From: CBIHON01 sp966211965
Lineage (GTDB): Bacteria; Pseudomonadota; Gammaproteobacteria; Burkholderiales; Burkholderiaceae_D
Assembly: GCA_966211965.1 (NCBI GenBank)
Contig: CBIHON010000033.1
Span: forward strand, 1-53,299
DNA length: 53,299 nt
Reading direction: 5' to 3'
A model generated the notes under the pieces. That model worked only from the letters and a program-made list of their open reading frames with translations, did not search any database and had not been told where the DNA came from. Of the stretch, positions 52,325-53,299 are shown piece after piece (the stretch's first letter is position 1; the number at the start of each line of letters is the position of its first letter). Made by a program: the position numbers and the translations under genes.

Positions 52325-53029
52325 TCAGGTTTTAGCTAAAGCCGCCAACTTGCGGGCGACCAATTCAGTCACGTCCACCAGTTGGCAGTGCGCCGACTCG
52401 ATCTGGATCAGCGGCAGCTCCGTGCAAGCCAGCAAGACAGTGTGCGATTCCAGCGAATTGATGATTGCGCGGAATCGCGCGCGGATTTCGGGGCTATTGG
52501 CGCCGAAGGTTTTTACATCGTAAATCAGTTGATGCAATTGCGCCGCCTGGGCTTGCTTCGGCAGTTCGATATCGATCTGCCCCGCCAGCCTGCGGTAATG
52601 GGACCACGGGCCAAGATCGGTCACCGGACGGGCGCCAATCAAGGCAACCCGGCCGATATGATTTTCGCGCAGGTATTCGAGCGTGACATCGGCAAATGAA
52701 ACCAGTTTTGCCGGCAGGTTCAGCGCTTCGAGTTGCGGCTGGTAATAGTTCAGGGTATTGCAGGCAATCGCGTAGTAATCCACCCGTTGCGCCATCGTTT
52801 GAGCGGTGCTGCGCAGGCAATCCCACACGACGGCATTGTTTTGCTCCAGCTCCATCGACAAACCCAACGAGGGTTCGGAGAAGACGGTTACATTCGGCGC
52901 ATCCAGATCGCCGCGAAACTGCGCACCCAGCATTTTTTTATTGGCGCGCAAAATCTTGTCCCACAAGTCAATGCCGGAATCCGGACCGGAGCCGGTGATG
53001 ATGCCGATTTTTTTCCCGGGAGTATGCAT
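52325..53029 (-). CDS. Aspartate/glutamate racemase family protein
   Basis: 234-residue cofactor-independent racemase-like protein. The two catalytic cysteines are present in YAIACNTLNYYQPQ (about 90-103) and VLLACTELPLIQI (about 200-212). N-terminal IGIITGSGPDSGIDLWDKIL matches the family. It is likely the aspartate- or broad-specificity branch because of the CNT/CTE pair. Start chosen at 53029 (MHTPGKK), though 53038 and 53089 are also open. Upstream of ansA on the same strand; together they could interconvert aspartate enantiomers and free ammonia. Confidence 0.88.
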   Translation of the reverse strand: MHTPGKKIGIITGSGPDSGIDLWDKILRANKKMLGAQFRGDLDAPNVTVFSEPSLGLSMELEQNNAVVWDCLRSTAQTMAQRVDYYAIACNTLNYYQPQLEALNLPAKLVSFADVTLEYLRENHIGRVALIGARPVTDLGPWSHYRRLAGQIDIELPKQAQAAQLHQLIYDVKTFGANSPEIRARFRAIINSLESHTVLLACTELPLIQIESAHCQLVDVTELVARKLAALAKT

Positions 53030-53148
53030 CGCTAGCATTGCCTTGCATCCTTTGCTGTGCATCCAATCTGTCGTCAAGCCCATCCACATGGTCGGATCTG
53101 ACGGTCTTCGGCATGACGCACGCCGTCAGGGTAGGCTCTTGGGGCGAT

Positions 53149-53190
53149 ATTTCCGTGTCATCCCGGCAGGCGCTGGGATGACACGGAAAT
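53149..53190. repeat. Long hairpin (REP/terminator-like)
   Basis: ATTTCCGTGTCATCCC and GGGATGACACGGAAAT form a perfect 16-bp stem with the 10-nt loop GGCAGGCGCT. The TGTCATCCC...GGGATGACA core is the widely occurring proteobacterial extragenic palindrome. Confidence 0.8.
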
Positions 53191-53206
53191 GTCCGAGGCC
53201 TCCAAT

Positions 53207-53228
53207 CCCTCTTCCCGCAGGAAGAGGG
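53207..53228. repeat. Short hairpin CCCTCTTCC/GGAAGAGGG
   Basis: A perfect 9-bp stem with a 4-nt loop (CGCA), 19 nt downstream of the stop of the partial gene at the right edge. Same CCCTCTYCC type as the repeat inside nasA. No U tract. Confidence 0.6.
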
Positions 53229-53247
53229 TAGCCAGCTTTACCTCGGC

Positions 53248-53299
53248 TTACTTCGTCACAGCCAATTGATCGCGCTTGCCGCCCTTGTAGGTGTACAAG
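53248..53299 (-). CDS. C-terminal fragment of a gene running off the window
   Basis: The minus strand ends a frame with residues LYTYKGGKRDQLAVTK and a TAA stop (53248-53250). Only 16 residues are visible, so no family can be assigned; the Lys-rich tail would fit the end of a periplasmic binding protein, but that is a guess. Confidence 0.35.
   Translation of the reverse strand, partial: LYTYKGGKRDQLAVTK

Overview
The window reads as a chromosomal segment of a GC-rich betaproteobacterium, most likely an Oxalobacteraceae member (Herminiimonas/Janthinobacterium/Collimonas type). This is inferred from the Lys/Ala-rich N-terminal extension of RpoD, a phasin, an NtrC/sigma-54-type nitrate assimilation region and overall protein style. 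No database was searched. There is no prophage, plasmid backbone, transposase gene or CRISPR array.

Layout. 1-7.3 kb (all minus strand): the macromolecular synthesis operon rpsU-yqeY-dnaG-rpoD, then tRNA-Ile(CAU) and, 6 nt behind it, a DEAD-box helicase. 7.3-15.2 kb: a 1357-residue membrane protein of unknown function, a BaiN/YhiN-type flavoprotein, a YbdK-type carboxylate-amine ligase and a Kef-type antiporter (ATGA overlap). 15.5-30.9 kb: a nitrate assimilation region. The minus-strand operon is nirB - small membrane ORF - nirD - nasA - ybiB - sumT. Divergent to it are an NNP nitrate transporter and a PP2C phosphatase/Ser-Thr kinase fusion. Further on are the ABC nitrate importer nrtABD and its ANTAR regulator nasT. 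30.9-43.7 kb: housekeeping genes (tsaD, plsY, ybaK, an EEP-family hydrolase, a phasin, a four-gene Mla-type lipid transport operon, vanZ-like, ferredoxin-like, alpha/beta hydrolase, dac, dat, ybeD). 43.7-53.3 kb: an accessory stretch with a 2.2 kb NTF2-like/AraC module bounded by two similar REP-like palindromes, a LysR gene with its own palindrome, and many small enzymes (VOC, cupin, PhzF, NIPSNAP, GNAT, LysE, asparaginase, racemase).

How the genes work together. Nitrate enters through the NNP transporter and NrtABD, NasA reduces it to nitrite, and NirBD reduces nitrite to ammonium. SumT supplies the siroheme precursor for NirB. The sequence shows layered control: three perfectly spaced sigma-54 (-24/-12) promoters, a pair of NtrC-like sites between nirB and the transporter, and in the nrtA leader two A1/G4 hexaloop hairpins (ANTAR target motif) followed by a strong intrinsic terminator. 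NasT encoded next door is the obvious antiterminator.

The least explained signal is a set of 97-123 bp palindromic intergenic elements in three arm families (A, B, C), plus one short palindrome. The families have different terminal arms, but all except one degenerate copy carry a GTAC-N3/4-GTAC centre, and most end in CTAG or CTWAG. Two of them provide the stop codon of the neighbouring gene, one lies in the rpoD leader and one in the nrtA leader.
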